The notes under the pieces are model-generated. The model saw only the letters and a list, made by a program, of their open reading frames with translations, did no database searches and was not told the origin of the DNA. 42,557 nucleotides of DNA from the NCBI GenBank assembly GCA_007125005.1, contig SLDY01000010.1, positions 1-42,557 on the forward strand, given 5' to 3'. Source of the stretch: Natronohydrobacter sp. Lineage in GTDB: Bacteria > Pseudomonadota > Alphaproteobacteria > Rhodobacterales > Rhodobacteraceae. Below, piece by piece: positions 1 through 8,814 of this stretch (position 1 is the stretch's first letter; each line of letters begins with the position of its first letter). The position numbers were made by a program, and so were the translations under genes.

Positions 1-1
1 C

Positions 2-769
2 GTTTACATTGCTCATATCGAGGGCACACCGATCACCGATATGGTGGCCACGGCCGTCCGCCTGCGCGCTGCGGGTATGGAGCCCATGCCACATTTCCCG
101 GCCCGCATCATCGCAGACAAGACCGAATTGGGTGAGTGGGTCGCACGCTATCAGGGCGAGGCGGATGTGCGCGAAGCGCTCATGCTGGGCGGTGGCGTAA
201 CCACCCCGAAAGGCGCTTATGACAATTCCATGCAATTGCTTGAGTCGGGGCTGTTTGACAGATTCCGTCGCTTGCATGTGGCGGGGCACCCCGAAGGCAA
301 TCGCGACATTGCGCCCGATGGTGGCAAGGAAATCATTCTTGAGGCGCTACGCTGGAAGCAGGATTTCGCACGCGCACATGGGATCGAGATGGCGATTGTC
401 ACGCAATTTGCCTTCGATGCCAAACCAATCATCACCTGGACCGAGGGCCTTCGCGAGCGAGGCATCACACTGCCCGTGCATCTTGGGATAGCCGGCCCTG
501 CCAAGCTGCAGACGCTGATCAAATTCGCGATTGCTTGCGGGGTTGGCCCATCGCTGAAAGTGCTGCAGAAACGCGCCAAGGATGTTTCGAAACTGCTCTT
601 GCCATTTGAGCCGACAGAGCTCGTCTCCGAGCTTGCTGCGCACAAGGCAGCAACACCCGATTTCGCTATTGAGCGGTTGCATTTCTTCCCTCTGGGCGGG
701 ATCAAGGCCAATACAGATTGGACACAAGCGCATGGCGGTGCGTCCGCGCAGCCTGCATCTAACCACTGA
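2..769 (+). CDS. Methylenetetrahydrofolate reductase family protein (5'-truncated)
   Basis: The reading frame is open from the window edge, so the N-terminus is missing; about 255 residues remain. The visible start of the fragment reads HIEGTPITDM, typical of the C-terminal half of the MetF TIM barrel, followed by segments GGVTTPKGAYDN, HPEGN and TQFAFDA that fit the folate/FAD barrel. The family reduces 5,10-methylene-THF to 5-methyl-THF in the cytosol using FAD. The next gene starts 15 nt downstream on the same strand and encodes a methyl-THF:corrinoid methyltransferase, so the product of this enzyme would be the substrate of its neighbour. It is probably a divergent MetF-type reductase; the start, promoter and any riboswitch lie outside the window. 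Confidence 0.82.
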   Translation, partial: VYIAHIEGTPITDMVATAVRLRAAGMEPMPHFPARIIADKTELGEWVARYQGEADVREALMLGGGVTTPKGAYDNSMQLLESGLFDRFRRLHVAGHPEGNRDIAPDGGKEIILEALRWKQDFARAHGIEMAIVTQFAFDAKPIITWTEGLRERGITLPVHLGIAGPAKLQTLIKFAIACGVGPSLKVLQKRAKDVSKLLLPFEPTELVSELAAHKAATPDFAIERLHFFPLGGIKANTDWTQAHGGASAQPASNH

Positions 770-784
770 ATTTCTGGAGAAACC

Positions 785-1774
785 ATGACCCGTACTGTCA
801 TTGAATCCGCCACCAAGACTGTCGTGATCGGCTTTGACGAGCCGTTCTGCGTGATAGGCGAGCGCATTAACCCTACAGGGCGCAAAAAGCTCGCTGCCGA
901 ACTAGAGGCAGGCGATTTCACGACAGTTGAGAAAGATGCGCTCGAGCAGGTCGCTTGCGGTGCAATGGTACTCGATATCAACTCCGGGGCGGTTTTTTCT
1001 AACAAGATGGCCGAAGATCCCCGGTATGCTGACAACAATTTCGTCGAGCCGCCCTTGATGCGCGAACTTTGCGCACGCGTGCAGGCGCTGGTAGATGTGC
1101 CGCTGTGCATCGATTCCTCGGTGCCTGAGGCGCTCAAGGCAGGGCTTGAAGCTGCCAATGGGCGGCCCCTGTTGAATTCTGTGACGGGCGAGGAGGAGCG
1201 TCTGGAGGCTATCCTGCCATTGGTCAAGCAATACAATGTACCGGTTGTGGCGATCTCGAATGATGATACCGGGATTTCGGAAGATCCGGATGTACGCTTT
1301 GCCGTCGCGAAGAAGATCGTGGAGCGGGCTGCGGATTTTGGTATCCCCGCGCATGATATCGTGGTTGATCCGCTGGTAATGCCTATCGGTGCTATGGCGA
1401 CTGCGGGACGTCAGGTCTTCGAACTTGTGCGGCGGCTGCGCGATGAGCTTGGCGTGAACACGACCTGCGGAGCGTCGAATATCAGCTTTGGTCTGCCCAA
1501 CCGGCATGGCGTGAACGCGGCCTTTCTGCCTATGGCGATCGGCGCAGGAATGACAAGTGCAATCATGAACCCTGTGCGCTCGGTCGAGATGGAGGCTATT
1601 CGCGCGGCCAATCTGTTGATGAACCATGACTCTAATGGCGGCGCATGGATCGGACTGGCAAAGGTGCTCGAGTCGATGAAAGATGGTGCGAGTTTTGCCG
1701 AAGCGTCGCGCGCGGCGATGGAAGCCGGTGCACGGACTGGTGGGCGGCGTGGCGGGCGGCGCGCGCGCGGTTGA
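785..1774 (+). CDS. Methyltetrahydrofolate:corrinoid methyltransferase (pterin-binding domain protein)
   Basis: The 329-residue protein is a stand-alone pterin-binding (DHPS-like) TIM barrel. The opening FCVIGERINPTGRKK is the family hallmark, followed by DINSGA, CIDSS, NSVTGEEER and GASNISFGLPNR, which line the folate pocket. Such proteins pass the methyl group of methyl-THF to cob(I)alamin bound on a separate protein. In related roseobacters (Phaeobacter inhibens) a protein of this kind is reported as one part of a three-piece, B12-dependent methionine synthase; applying that role here is inference. A good Shine-Dalgarno (TGGAG) precedes the ATG, and the gene lies 15 nt after the MTHFR gene, so they are probably co-transcribed. 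The last dozen residues are Arg/Gly-rich, which is unusual for the family. Confidence 0.85.
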   Translation: MTRTVIESATKTVVIGFDEPFCVIGERINPTGRKKLAAELEAGDFTTVEKDALEQVACGAMVLDINSGAVFSNKMAEDPRYADNNFVEPPLMRELCARVQALVDVPLCIDSSVPEALKAGLEAANGRPLLNSVTGEEERLEAILPLVKQYNVPVVAISNDDTGISEDPDVRFAVAKKIVERAADFGIPAHDIVVDPLVMPIGAMATAGRQVFELVRRLRDELGVNTTCGASNISFGLPNRHGVNAAFLPMAIGAGMTSAIMNPVRSVEMEAIRAANLLMNHDSNGGAWIGLAKVLESMKDGASFAEASRAAMEAGARTGGRRGGRRARG

Positions 1775-1804
1775 GCCAAGGCTGCTTCTACTGTGGTGAT
1801 CAAT

Positions 1805-1836
1805 AATAAAGCCGGGCGCAATCGCCCGGCTTTATT
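1805..1836. terminator. Bidirectional intrinsic terminator
   Basis: A perfect 14-bp inverted repeat (core GCCGGGCG/CGCCCGGC with flanking AATAAA/TTTATT) encloses a 4-nt loop at 1819-1822. The T-rich flank on either strand suits both the methyltransferase gene ending at 1774 (+) and clpX ending at 1884 (-), which converge here. Confidence 0.85.
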
Positions 1837-1883
1837 GATTTACTGCAGCGTAGTGCGCGGCTTGATCACAATCTGTGTGGCAA

Positions 1884-3146
1884 TCAGCCCGCGCTCGCAG
1901 CGGTTTTCTTGGTCTCAGCGTAGATTATCAGCGGCTTCGCGTCAGACGTGACGGCCTCTTCATTCACTACGACTTCATTCACATTCTCCAGCCCTGGCAA
2001 CTCGAACATCGTATCAAGCAGGATATCTTCCATGATCGAGCGCAGGCCACGGGCACCGGTCTTGCGCGCAATGGCGCGTTTCGCAATGGCGCGCAAGGCT
2101 TCGTCAGTGAAGGTAAGATCCACGCCTTCGATATCGAACAGCTTTTGATACTGCTTCACGAGCGCATTCTTCGGCTCGGTCAGGATGGTAACAAGTGCAT
2201 CCTCATCAAGATCCATCAACGTAGCCACAACGGGCAGACGGCCGACAAACTCGGGTATCAGGCCAAATTTCAGCAAATCCTCAGGCTCGAGTTCCTTTAA
2301 CGATTCACCGATGGTCTTGAGGCTTTCATCTTTTACCTCTGCGCCGAACCCGATGGCCGAGCCTTTGCCCCGCATGTTGATGATCCGGTCGAGCCCGGCA
2401 AAAGCACCGCCACATATGAACAGGATATTGGTCGTATCGACTTGCAGAAATTCCTGCTGCGGATGCTTGCGCCCGCCTTGCGGCGGCACGGAAGCTACCG
2501 TGCCTTCCATCAGCTTCAGCAGCGCCTGTTGCACGCCTTCGCCGGAAACATCGCGCGTGATCGAGGGATTATCGGATTTCCGAGTGATCTTGTCCACTTC
2601 GTCGATATATACAATGCCACGCTGCGCGCGCTCGACATTGTATTCCGACGCTTGCAGGAGCTTGAGGATGATGTTTTCGACATCCTCGCCGACATAGCCG
2701 GCCTCAGTCAGGGTGGTGGCATCAGCCATGGTGAACGGCACATCAAGAATGCGTGCCAGTGTCTGTGCAAGTAATGTCTTGCCGCAGCCTGTGGGGCCGA
2801 TCAGCAGGATATTGGATTTAGACAATTCCACTTCACCCGACTTACCCGAGTGGTTGAGCCGCTTGTAATGGTTGTGAACCGCGACCGACAGCACGCGTTT
2901 GGCCTGTGCTTGCCCGATCACGTAATCATCGAGGACATCACAAATCTCGCGCGGCGTCGGCACCCCATCGGTTGCTTTCAGCCCTCCCGATTTTGTCTCC
3001 TCGCGAATGATATCCATGCAGAGTTCGACACATTCATCGCAGATGAAAACCGTCGGGCCAGCAATCAGTTTACGTACTTCATGTTGGCTTTTCCCACAGA
3101 ATGAGCAGTAAAGCGTGTTCTTGCTGTCTGAGTCGGATGTCGGCAT
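1884..3146 (-). CDS. clpX: ATP-dependent Clp protease ATP-binding subunit ClpX
   Basis: This 420-residue AAA+ unfoldase recognises tagged substrates and feeds them to ClpP. An N-terminal zinc-binding domain has Cys14, Cys17, Cys36 and Cys39. Walker A is GPTGCGKT at 117-124, and Walker B ends in IDEVDKI near 181-187. A GAR-like stretch and the C-terminal small domain follow, and the length is that of E. coli ClpX (about 424). The ATG is preceded by AGAGG six bases upstream. clpP lies 155 nt upstream on the same strand, the usual clpP-clpX order. The zinc domain is where SspB-type adaptors dock, and an SspB gene is present at 20559-21020 in the same window. Confidence 0.97.
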   Translation of the reverse strand: MPTSDSDSKNTLYCSFCGKSQHEVRKLIAGPTVFICDECVELCMDIIREETKSGGLKATDGVPTPREICDVLDDYVIGQAQAKRVLSVAVHNHYKRLNHSGKSGEVELSKSNILLIGPTGCGKTLLAQTLARILDVPFTMADATTLTEAGYVGEDVENIILKLLQASEYNVERAQRGIVYIDEVDKITRKSDNPSITRDVSGEGVQQALLKLMEGTVASVPPQGGRKHPQQEFLQVDTTNILFICGGAFAGLDRIINMRGKGSAIGFGAEVKDESLKTIGESLKELEPEDLLKFGLIPEFVGRLPVVATLMDLDEDALVTILTEPKNALVKQYQKLFDIEGVDLTFTDEALRAIAKRAIARKTGARGLRSIMEDILLDTMFELPGLENVNEVVVNEEAVTSDAKPLIIYAETKKTAASAG

Positions 3147-3301
3147 GTCAAACCTCTGTGGTCTTTACTGCGATAGGCGGTGCATCTTGGGACGGGCATT
3201 TATCGCCTTCTTCCTGCCAAGGGTAGGCGAGAGTAGCGGCAGGGACAATGCAAATCTGCGCAAGCCCCGCCGGTTTTCCACAAAGCGCCGCCGATGCGCC
3301 A

Positions 3302-3925
3302 TCAAGTGCTTTCCGTCTCGGCGCGTGCAGTCACAATTTCGTCGATAATGCCCCAGTCCTTTGCGATTTCCGCGGTCATGAAATTGTCGCGTTCCAGCGC
3401 ATCCTCAACTTTCTTGAGTGTCTGGCCAGTATGCTTGACGTAGATCTTGTTCAGCCGTTCTTTCAATTCAAGGATTTCGCGTGCATGGATCGAGATGTCG
3501 GTGGCCTGACCCTGAAAACCACCAGAAGGCTGGTGAACCATGATGCGCGAATTGGGAAGCGAGAAACGCATTCCCTTTTCGCCCGCGCAAAGCAGCAAAG
3601 AGCCCATTGACGCTGCCTGACCGACCACCAGCGTCGAGACTTTGGGCTTGATATATTGCATGGTGTCGTAAATCGACAACCCGCTCGTCACCACGCCGCC
3701 GGGCGAGTTGATATACATCGAGATGTCTTTCGAAGGGTTTTCGGCTTCCAGATGCAGAAGCTGTGCAACGATAAGGCTCGCCATACCGTCATGCACAGGG
3801 CCGGTGACAAAGATGATACGTTCCTTGAGAAGGCGCGAGAAGATGTCATAGGCACGCTCGCCCCGGCTGGTCTGCTCAACAACCATCGGAACAAGGTTCA
3901 TGTAAGTTTCAATCGGATCGCGCAT
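3302..3925 (-). CDS. clpP: ATP-dependent Clp protease proteolytic subunit ClpP
   Basis: This is the 207-residue serine peptidase that forms the double heptameric chamber of ClpXP/ClpAP. With the start used here, the catalytic triad is Ser106 (GQAASMGS), His131 ([10 protein letters not shown]) and Asp180 (ERDNF). The oxyanion region NSPGG is intact. Two in-frame ATGs lie 6 nt apart (3931 and 3925). An AAAGG sequence sits one base from the first but seven from the second, so the second is preferred; the mature N-terminus may be processed further. The order clpP then clpX on the minus strand suggests a joint operon, although the 155-nt gap could hold a separate clpX promoter. Confidence 0.96.
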   Translation of the reverse strand: MRDPIETYMNLVPMVVEQTSRGERAYDIFSRLLKERIIFVTGPVHDGMASLIVAQLLHLEAENPSKDISMYINSPGGVVTSGLSIYDTMQYIKPKVSTLVVGQAASMGSLLLCAGEKGMRFSLPNSRIMVHQPSGGFQGQATDISIHAREILELKERLNKIYVKHTGQTLKKVEDALERDNFMTAEIAKDWGIIDEIVTARAETEST

Positions 3926-4049
3926 CTGCATGCCTTTGCTTCTGTGACTGCCCTGCAGTCTGGTGATACCCCAATAGTCTTTACGGAATCTTAGTGCTGC
4001 GGTTGGTCAGCCGCAAGGGGAGGTCTGGATTTTGTCCGGTGCCGGGTGT

Positions 4050-4589
4050 TCAGCCAAGTGCCTTGCCCAGTCGCGGTAGTTTCGCGCGTTTGAGAAGTGG
4101 GCGCAGTGGTTGCGCGCGCCCTGATGCAGCTTCCGTGGTGCTTTGCGCCATTTGCACTGCGGCTTCTACGGCAGCCGGAGTTTCCAGCCAGCGTGCCATC
4201 AGGAAATCATCGGGGCCCTGGGCCGTAACAGTTTCGGGAGCCAATGCGCGTGCCGGAAAGTCGCGCAGATTCAGCGTGACGATGCATTGTGCCGCACCGC
4301 TGATCGCAGCAGCGAGCACATGGCGGTCCGACGGATCCGGTAACCAGAGCCGCGCCTCCAGATCAGGGTCAGCGGCAATCTCGGCATTGGGCCAATTCGC
4401 GCGCAGGCGCGCGATTTCACCAGCTGCAATGGCCGCCCCCTCTGGCCCCAGCCGGTCTGCAGCGCGCTGCCATTCGGCAAGGATGCGCGCGGACCACAAA
4501 GGCGAAAAGACGCCCCGTGCCGCACAGCCGATGATGATCTCGCGTAACACGCTTGGATAAAGCACGCAGGCGTCAAGAACAGCCTTCAT
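4050..4589 (-). CDS. PIN domain-containing protein (putative ribonuclease)
   Basis: A 179-residue protein beginning MKAVLDACVLYP. The four acidic residues expected of a PIN nuclease can be placed at Asp6, Glu39, Asp88 (PSDRH) and Asp110 (LNLRDFP), so the metal-dependent RNase site looks complete. The start codon overlaps the stop of the upstream rRNA methyltransferase gene (ATGA, 4586-4589), which implies translational coupling. No small antitoxin gene adjoins it, so it does not look like a VapBC pair. The basic C-terminal 25 residues (KRAKLPRL) might contact RNA. A role linked to rRNA metabolism is a guess from its partner. A longer frame reaching 4763 exists but would run inside the upstream gene and is rejected. 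Confidence 0.8.
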   Translation of the reverse strand: MKAVLDACVLYPSVLREIIIGCAARGVFSPLWSARILAEWQRAADRLGPEGAAIAAGEIARLRANWPNAEIAADPDLEARLWLPDPSDRHVLAAAISGAAQCIVTLNLRDFPARALAPETVTAQGPDDFLMARWLETPAAVEAAVQMAQSTTEAASGRAQPLRPLLKRAKLPRLGKALG

Positions 4590-5779
4590 CCATTCAGCCG
4601 GAAGAACACGGCCTTGAGATAGCCGGTTTCGGCCAATTGCGGAAGTTGCGGGTGATCTGGTCCGGCAAAGCCTGTATGGATCAACTGCCCGCGTCGCCCT
4701 GCGCGCCCGATCCCGCGAGCGGAGGCCGCACGGAAGCTGCTCAGATCTGCCGCATGCGAGCATGAACAGAGCCCCAGATATCCCCCAGGCGCAACCAGCG
4801 GTGCCGCAAGACGCGCGACGCGCTCGTAAGCGCGCAGCCCTGCGGCAAGTGCTTCCTTGTTGGGCGCGAAGGCAGGCGGGTCGCAGACCACAAGGTCAAA
4901 TTGCGCGCCCTCTGTGGCGAGCGCCTCCATCACCGCAAAGGCGTCGCCCTGCCGCGTAGTGAAGCGATCCGGCACCTGCGAGAGCACCGCGCCGTGCGTT
5001 GCAAGCTCCAGCGCCGGGGCAGAGCTGTCTACTGCGAGCGCTGATTGCGCACCGGAAGCGAGGGCGGCGAGGGAGAAGCCGCCGACATGACTGAAAATAT
5101 CGAGCACGCGCGCGTCTCTGGCAAGGCTTGCGGCGAAGGCGTGGTTGGGGCGCTGATCGAAGAAAAGCCCGGTTTTTTGGCCGCCGAGCAGGTCTGCCAG
5201 ATAATGCGTGCCATTCATCGGCACTGGCACTGGCCCATCGAGGCTGCCACAATGCAAAAGCGTTTCTTCTACAAGCCCCTCCAGCACGCGTGCCCGACTT
5301 GCGCCATTCTTGACGATGGTCGTAACCCCAGTGGCATCTTGCAGTGCTTCCGCCAGCAAGGCGAAATTTGTCTCAGCCCATGCGGCATTTGGCTGGATCA
5401 CAGCGGCTGCGCCGAAGCGGTCGATCACGACACCTGGCAAGCCGTCGGCCTCGGCATGTACAAGGCGATAATAGGGCTGATCATAGAGGCGCTCGCGATG
5501 CGCCAGTGCATGGCGCAACCGCGCGACTATCCAGTCACGATCAATCATGGCATTCGGATTGCGATCAAGCATTCGCGCCATGATCTTCGAGACCGGATTG
5601 ACTGTCACGACACCCAGCGGGCGGCGCTCGGCATCTTCCAGCCGCGCGAAACTGCCCGGTGGGATAGCCTTGGTGCGGCGGTCCGTCACCAGCTCATTGG
5701 CAAAAACCCAAGGGAAGCCGTGCCTTATAGCACGGGCTTCGGCCTTGGGTTTCAGTCGGATGACGGGGAGGTCATTCAT
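4586..5779 (-). CDS. rlmI: RlmI-type 23S rRNA (cytosine-5)-methyltransferase
   Basis: A 397-residue class I SAM-dependent methyltransferase with an N-terminal PUA domain (residues 1-75), matching E. coli RlmI (396), which makes m5C1962 in 23S rRNA. Family marks are GQKTGLFFDQR at 200-210, DPPAF at 300-304 and CSCSH at 338-342; the last holds the likely catalytic cysteine. A start nine codons further upstream (5806) is possible, but AAGGA lies nine bases before the ATG at 5779. It overlaps the following PIN-domain gene by 4 nt. RlmI is the best guess; a related rRNA methyltransferase of the same family cannot be ruled out without alignment. Confidence 0.85.
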   Translation of the reverse strand: MNDLPVIRLKPKAEARAIRHGFPWVFANELVTDRRTKAIPPGSFARLEDAERRPLGVVTVNPVSKIMARMLDRNPNAMIDRDWIVARLRHALAHRERLYDQPYYRLVHAEADGLPGVVIDRFGAAAVIQPNAAWAETNFALLAEALQDATGVTTIVKNGASRARVLEGLVEETLLHCGSLDGPVPVPMNGTHYLADLLGGQKTGLFFDQRPNHAFAASLARDARVLDIFSHVGGFSLAALASGAQSALAVDSSAPALELATHGAVLSQVPDRFTTRQGDAFAVMEALATEGAQFDLVVCDPPAFAPNKEALAAGLRAYERVARLAAPLVAPGGYLGLCSCSHAADLSSFRAASARGIGRAGRRGQLIHTGFAGPDHPQLPQLAETGYLKAVFFRLNG

Positions 5780-5857
5780 CTCTGGCAGTCCTTGTCTGGC
5801 CTGCATGCAGCCTTATGCGAGTGGCCGACATTTGAAAAGACCGCCAGTCGTGAAAGC

Positions 5858-6022
5858 TCAGTTCTGAGCGTTCGGTGTTGGATTGGCTGCAAAAAGTGTG
5901 GCAATCCGGCGTGCCAAGGCGCTCAGGCCTTGTGCAACCACTTCAGCGCGCATCCGGCGGGCTTCAGCTTCGATTTGCAGCGCGTCAATGACAGGAGTTT
6001 CATTAGAGTTCAGATCATACAT
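5858..6022 (-). CDS. Small conserved protein, 54 aa (RSP_7527-like)
   Basis: A short frame not obvious from length alone: MYDLNSNETPVIDA followed by an amphipathic helix rich in Ala, Glu and Arg (residues 15-44) and a polar tail. This resembles the small RSP_7527-type proteins I recall from Rhodobacterales, of unknown function. An AGAGG lies about 11 bases before the ATG, and the gene stops 79 nt before rlmI. It faces away from edd across a 180-nt region holding a 12-bp palindrome. Assignment rests on memory of the family pattern, so the name is tentative; the coding call is supported by the helix pattern and RBS. Confidence 0.62.
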   Translation of the reverse strand: MYDLNSNETPVIDALQIEAEARRMRAEVVAQGLSALARRIATLFAANPTPNAQN

Positions 6023-6139
6023 GGCTTGAGTGCCTCTCGTTTGCTTACGGACGTGAAATAGTTGCCGCAGCGCAGCAATAACAGGCTCAATTGCGAAGCT
6101 CCGTCATGCAGAAAATGCATGGCTCGCGGGAATTGAATT

Positions 6140-6151
6140 GTTAGCGCTAAC
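6140..6151. promoter_or_regulatory. Palindromic operator candidate upstream of edd
   Basis: GTTAGCGCTAAC is a perfect 12-bp palindrome located 52 nt before the edd start, in the divergent region with the small protein gene. Its CG-centred shape is typical of operators bound by LacI-family sugar regulators, so control of edd by a gluconate or sugar-acid regulator is plausible. The regulator itself is not in the window. Confidence 0.5.
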
Positions 6152-6202
6152 TGTTTATATCTGCGCCATGCGAGTCCCGATAGCCGCGTGAAGGAGGAGC
6201 CC

Positions 6203-8008
6203 ATGACTCTCAACCCCCGTCTTGAAGCAGTGACCGAGCGCATCCGCAAACGCTCGCAAGCGCGGCGCTCGGCCTATCTTGATCGGATGCAAAAGGCAGC
6301 GGAGGCGGGTGTGGTGCGCGCGCATCTCTCCTGTGGCAATCAGGCGCACGCCTATGCTGCGATGGGGCCGGACAAGGAAACCCTCGCAAAAGGCCGGGCA
6401 CCCAATCTCGGGATCGTCACAGCTTATAACGACATGCTCTCGGCGCATCAGCCTTTCGAGACCTATCCCGAGATCATCCGCCGCGCAGCGCGTGCCGCAG
6501 GCGGAACTGCGCAAGTTGCGGGTGGTGTCCCGGCAATGTGCGATGGCGTGACACAGGGCCAACCGGGGATGGAATTGTCACTTTTCTCGCGCGATGTGAT
6601 TGCGCTCTCTGCAGGCGTGGCGATGTCGCATAATTGCTTTGATGCCGCTGTCTGGCTGGGTGTGTGCGACAAGATCGTGCCCGGGCTCGTGATCGCCGCT
6701 GCCACATTCGGCCATGTCCCTGCAGTGTTTATCCCGGCTGGGCCGATGACCTCGGGCCTGCCCAATGACGAAAAGGCCAAGGTGCGCCAGCAATTCGCCA
6801 AGGGCGAGGTCGGGCGTGACGCGTTGATGGCTGCCGAAATGGCAAGCTATCACGGCCCGGGCACGTGTACCTTCTACGGTACGGCGAATACCAATCAGAT
6901 GTTGATGGAATTTATGGGGCTACATCTGCCCGGGGCCTCCTTCATCAATCCCGGCACACCCTTGCGTGACGCCTTGACTGTCGCCGCCACCGAGCGCGCC
7001 CTTGCAATCACTGCGCAGGGCAATGATTATCGACCGGCCGGGCAGGTTCTGGATGAGCGGGCCTTTGTGAACGGTATTGTCGGGCTAATGGCAACAGGTG
7101 GTTCGACCAATCTTGTGCTGCATCTGCCAGCGATGGCACGCGCTGCAGGGATCGAGCTTGCGCTGGAGGATTTCGCAGATATCTCGGAACTCGTGCCGCT
7201 GATGGCCAAAGTCTATCCAAACGGCTTGGCGGATGTGAACCATTTCCACGCCGCGGGCGGGCTCGGCTACATGATCGGTGAGTTGATTGAGACGGGCCTT
7301 CTGCACGATGATGTCTGCACGATCGCCGGGGATGGTCTGAAACGCTATGCGCAAGAACCGAAACTGAAGGACGGGCGGCTGATTTGGGAAGATGGCGCGG
7401 GCGAAACTCTCAATGACCGAATTCTGCGCCCGGCCTTGGATCCGTTCCAGAAAACGGGCGGGCTGCGCCAGCTTTCAGGCAATCTGGGTCAGGGCGTGAT
7501 CAAGACCTCGGCCGTGGACCCTTCGCGCCATGTCATCGAGGCGCGCGCGCGCATCTTTCACGATCAGGCGAGTGTGAAAGCAGCGTTTCAGGCGGGTGAG
7601 ATTGTTGAGGACACTATTGTCGTCGTGCGGTTTCAGGGGCCCGCAGCGAACGGGATGCCGGAATTGCATTCACTGACGCCTATGTTGGCAGTACTGCAGG
7701 ATCGCGGGCTGAAAGTTGCACTTGTGACAGATGGGCGCATGTCGGGTGCCAGCGGAAAGGTTCCGGCAGCCATTCATGTTGCCCCAGAGGCAGCTAAAGG
7801 CGGGCCGCTCGCGAAATTACACGACGGGGATTTGGTGCGGCTCGATGCAGTTGCCGGGCGGCTGGATGTTCTGGCAGATGGGTTTGAGGCGCGCACGGCT
7901 GTCGAGGCTGATCTTAGCGGCAATGGCTTCGGGATCGGTCGCGAATTATTTGCGGCGTTTCGGGAAAATGTCGGTGATTCAACCGAAGGTGCGGGGGTGA
8001 TCGTCTGA
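6203..8008 (+). CDS. edd: Phosphogluconate dehydratase (Entner-Doudoroff)
   Basis: A 601-residue member of the IlvD/Edd family, close to the usual 603. It dehydrates 6-phosphogluconate to 2-keto-3-deoxy-6-phosphogluconate using an iron-sulfur cluster. The residues around [12 protein letters not shown] and MSHNCFDAA supply the cluster region, and [12 protein letters not shown] and the ending [11 protein letters not shown] are family features. The ATG at 6203 has an excellent AAGGAGG six bases upstream; an in-frame GTG at 6188 overlaps that ribosome site and is rejected. eda (KDPG aldolase), normally the next gene, is absent, since the following gene is on the other strand. A palindromic operator candidate precedes it. 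Confidence 0.95.
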   Translation: MTLNPRLEAVTERIRKRSQARRSAYLDRMQKAAEAGVVRAHLSCGNQAHAYAAMGPDKETLAKGRAPNLGIVTAYNDMLSAHQPFETYPEIIRRAARAAGGTAQVAGGVPAMCDGVTQGQPGMELSLFSRDVIALSAGVAMSHNCFDAAVWLGVCDKIVPGLVIAAATFGHVPAVFIPAGPMTSGLPNDEKAKVRQQFAKGEVGRDALMAAEMASYHGPGTCTFYGTANTNQMLMEFMGLHLPGASFINPGTPLRDALTVAATERALAITAQGNDYRPAGQVLDERAFVNGIVGLMATGGSTNLVLHLPAMARAAGIELALEDFADISELVPLMAKVYPNGLADVNHFHAAGGLGYMIGELIETGLLHDDVCTIAGDGLKRYAQEPKLKDGRLIWEDGAGETLNDRILRPALDPFQKTGGLRQLSGNLGQGVIKTSAVDPSRHVIEARARIFHDQASVKAAFQAGEIVEDTIVVVRFQGPAANGMPELHSLTPMLAVLQDRGLKVALVTDGRMSGASGKVPAAIHVAPEAAKGGPLAKLHDGDLVRLDAVAGRLDVLADGFEARTAVEADLSGNGFGIGRELFAAFRENVGDSTEGAGVIV

Positions 8009-8047
8009 TCGCGCTGCTGGAGGGCGACAGTCCCGACGCGCCCCGCA

Positions 8048-8064
8048 GCCCCCTCAATGGGGGC
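8048..8064. terminator. Hairpin between convergent edd and M48 genes
   Basis: A 6-bp GC stem, GCCCCC/GGGGGC, with a TCAAT loop, sits in the 72-nt gap between two converging genes. There is no clear T-run, so termination activity is likely but not certain. Confidence 0.45.
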
Positions 8065-8080
8065 AAGGGGCGCTTTGCCT

Positions 8081-8773
8081 TCATTTCTCGGGTGACAATT
8101 TCCAGCGTGCTTCGTTCGCATCAATGGCGCGAATGCGATCTTCACTCTTGGGATGGCTCAGCATCCATGCCGGTGCTCCGCCGCCTATCCCGACAAGGCG
8201 TTCGAGCTTCAAGAAAAGCGATTTTTGCGGCTCTAGCCCGATCCCGGTCTTGAGCAACAGCGCTGAGGCATAGGCATCGGCTTCATATTCATCCTCGCGG
8301 CTCAACCGCGCCATCAGCAGAGTGGTGATGAAATTCGCAATGATCACCCCAATCCCCGGCAAGAAGCGGTTGAACACCGCGGCGAGTGCCATCCGTATGG
8401 CGTTCGTTCCCTGAAAATCGATCATCCTTTTGCGTGTGTGGCCGAGAGCGACATGGCCCAGCTCATGCGCGATCACGCTCGCCATCTCCTCGGCCGAAAC
8501 CTCGCCTTGCCGATATTTGTTATAAAACCCGCGCGTGATGAAGATTCGCCCATCTGGTGCCGCCAGCCCATTCACTGGCTCTATTTCGTAGATATGCACA
8601 ACGATACGATCAACGCCAACAGCATCTGCCATGCGGTCAGTGAGTTGCTTGAGCCGCGCATCGGCAAGTGGCGAAGAGCGTGCGTCAAGCTCTTGCTTGG
8701 TGCGCCAGACAGAGAACCAATACATGATCAGCCCATAGGCAAGCAGGATCAGGAAGGGAGTGAGTTTCAGCAT
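8081..8773 (-). CDS. M48 family membrane-anchored zinc metalloprotease
   Basis: A 230-residue protein with one N-terminal transmembrane segment (about residues 5-21) and the zinc site HELGH at 103-107. The third ligand is probably Glu164 in EYEADAYA. A second hydrophobic stretch near 137-154 may form a membrane loop, as in HtpX-like and Oma1-like enzymes. The C-terminal LSHPKSEDRIRAI is a typical M48 ending. It probably degrades misfolded membrane or periplasmic proteins; the actual substrates cannot be read from sequence. It lies 41 nt after the ZIP transporter gene on the same strand, so the two could share a transcript. Confidence 0.88.
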   Translation of the reverse strand: MLKLTPFLILLAYGLIMYWFSVWRTKQELDARSSPLADARLKQLTDRMADAVGVDRIVVHIYEIEPVNGLAAPDGRIFITRGFYNKYRQGEVSAEEMASVIAHELGHVALGHTRKRMIDFQGTNAIRMALAAVFNRFLPGIGVIIANFITTLLMARLSREDEYEADAYASALLLKTGIGLEPQKSLFLKLERLVGIGGGAPAWMLSHPKSEDRIRAIDANEARWKLSPEK

Positions 8774-8814
8774 GGCTCAGATATGGGGCGGGAATGTTGC
8801 ATGGGCAATGGGTT

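Noticed and set aside
217-1236. Long minus-strand open frame (339 residues) opposite the MTHFR and methyltransferase genes
   Set aside because: It lies antisense to two clearly conserved genes, is Ser/Ala/Arg-rich as expected from shadow frames in GC-rich DNA, and has no recognisable domain.
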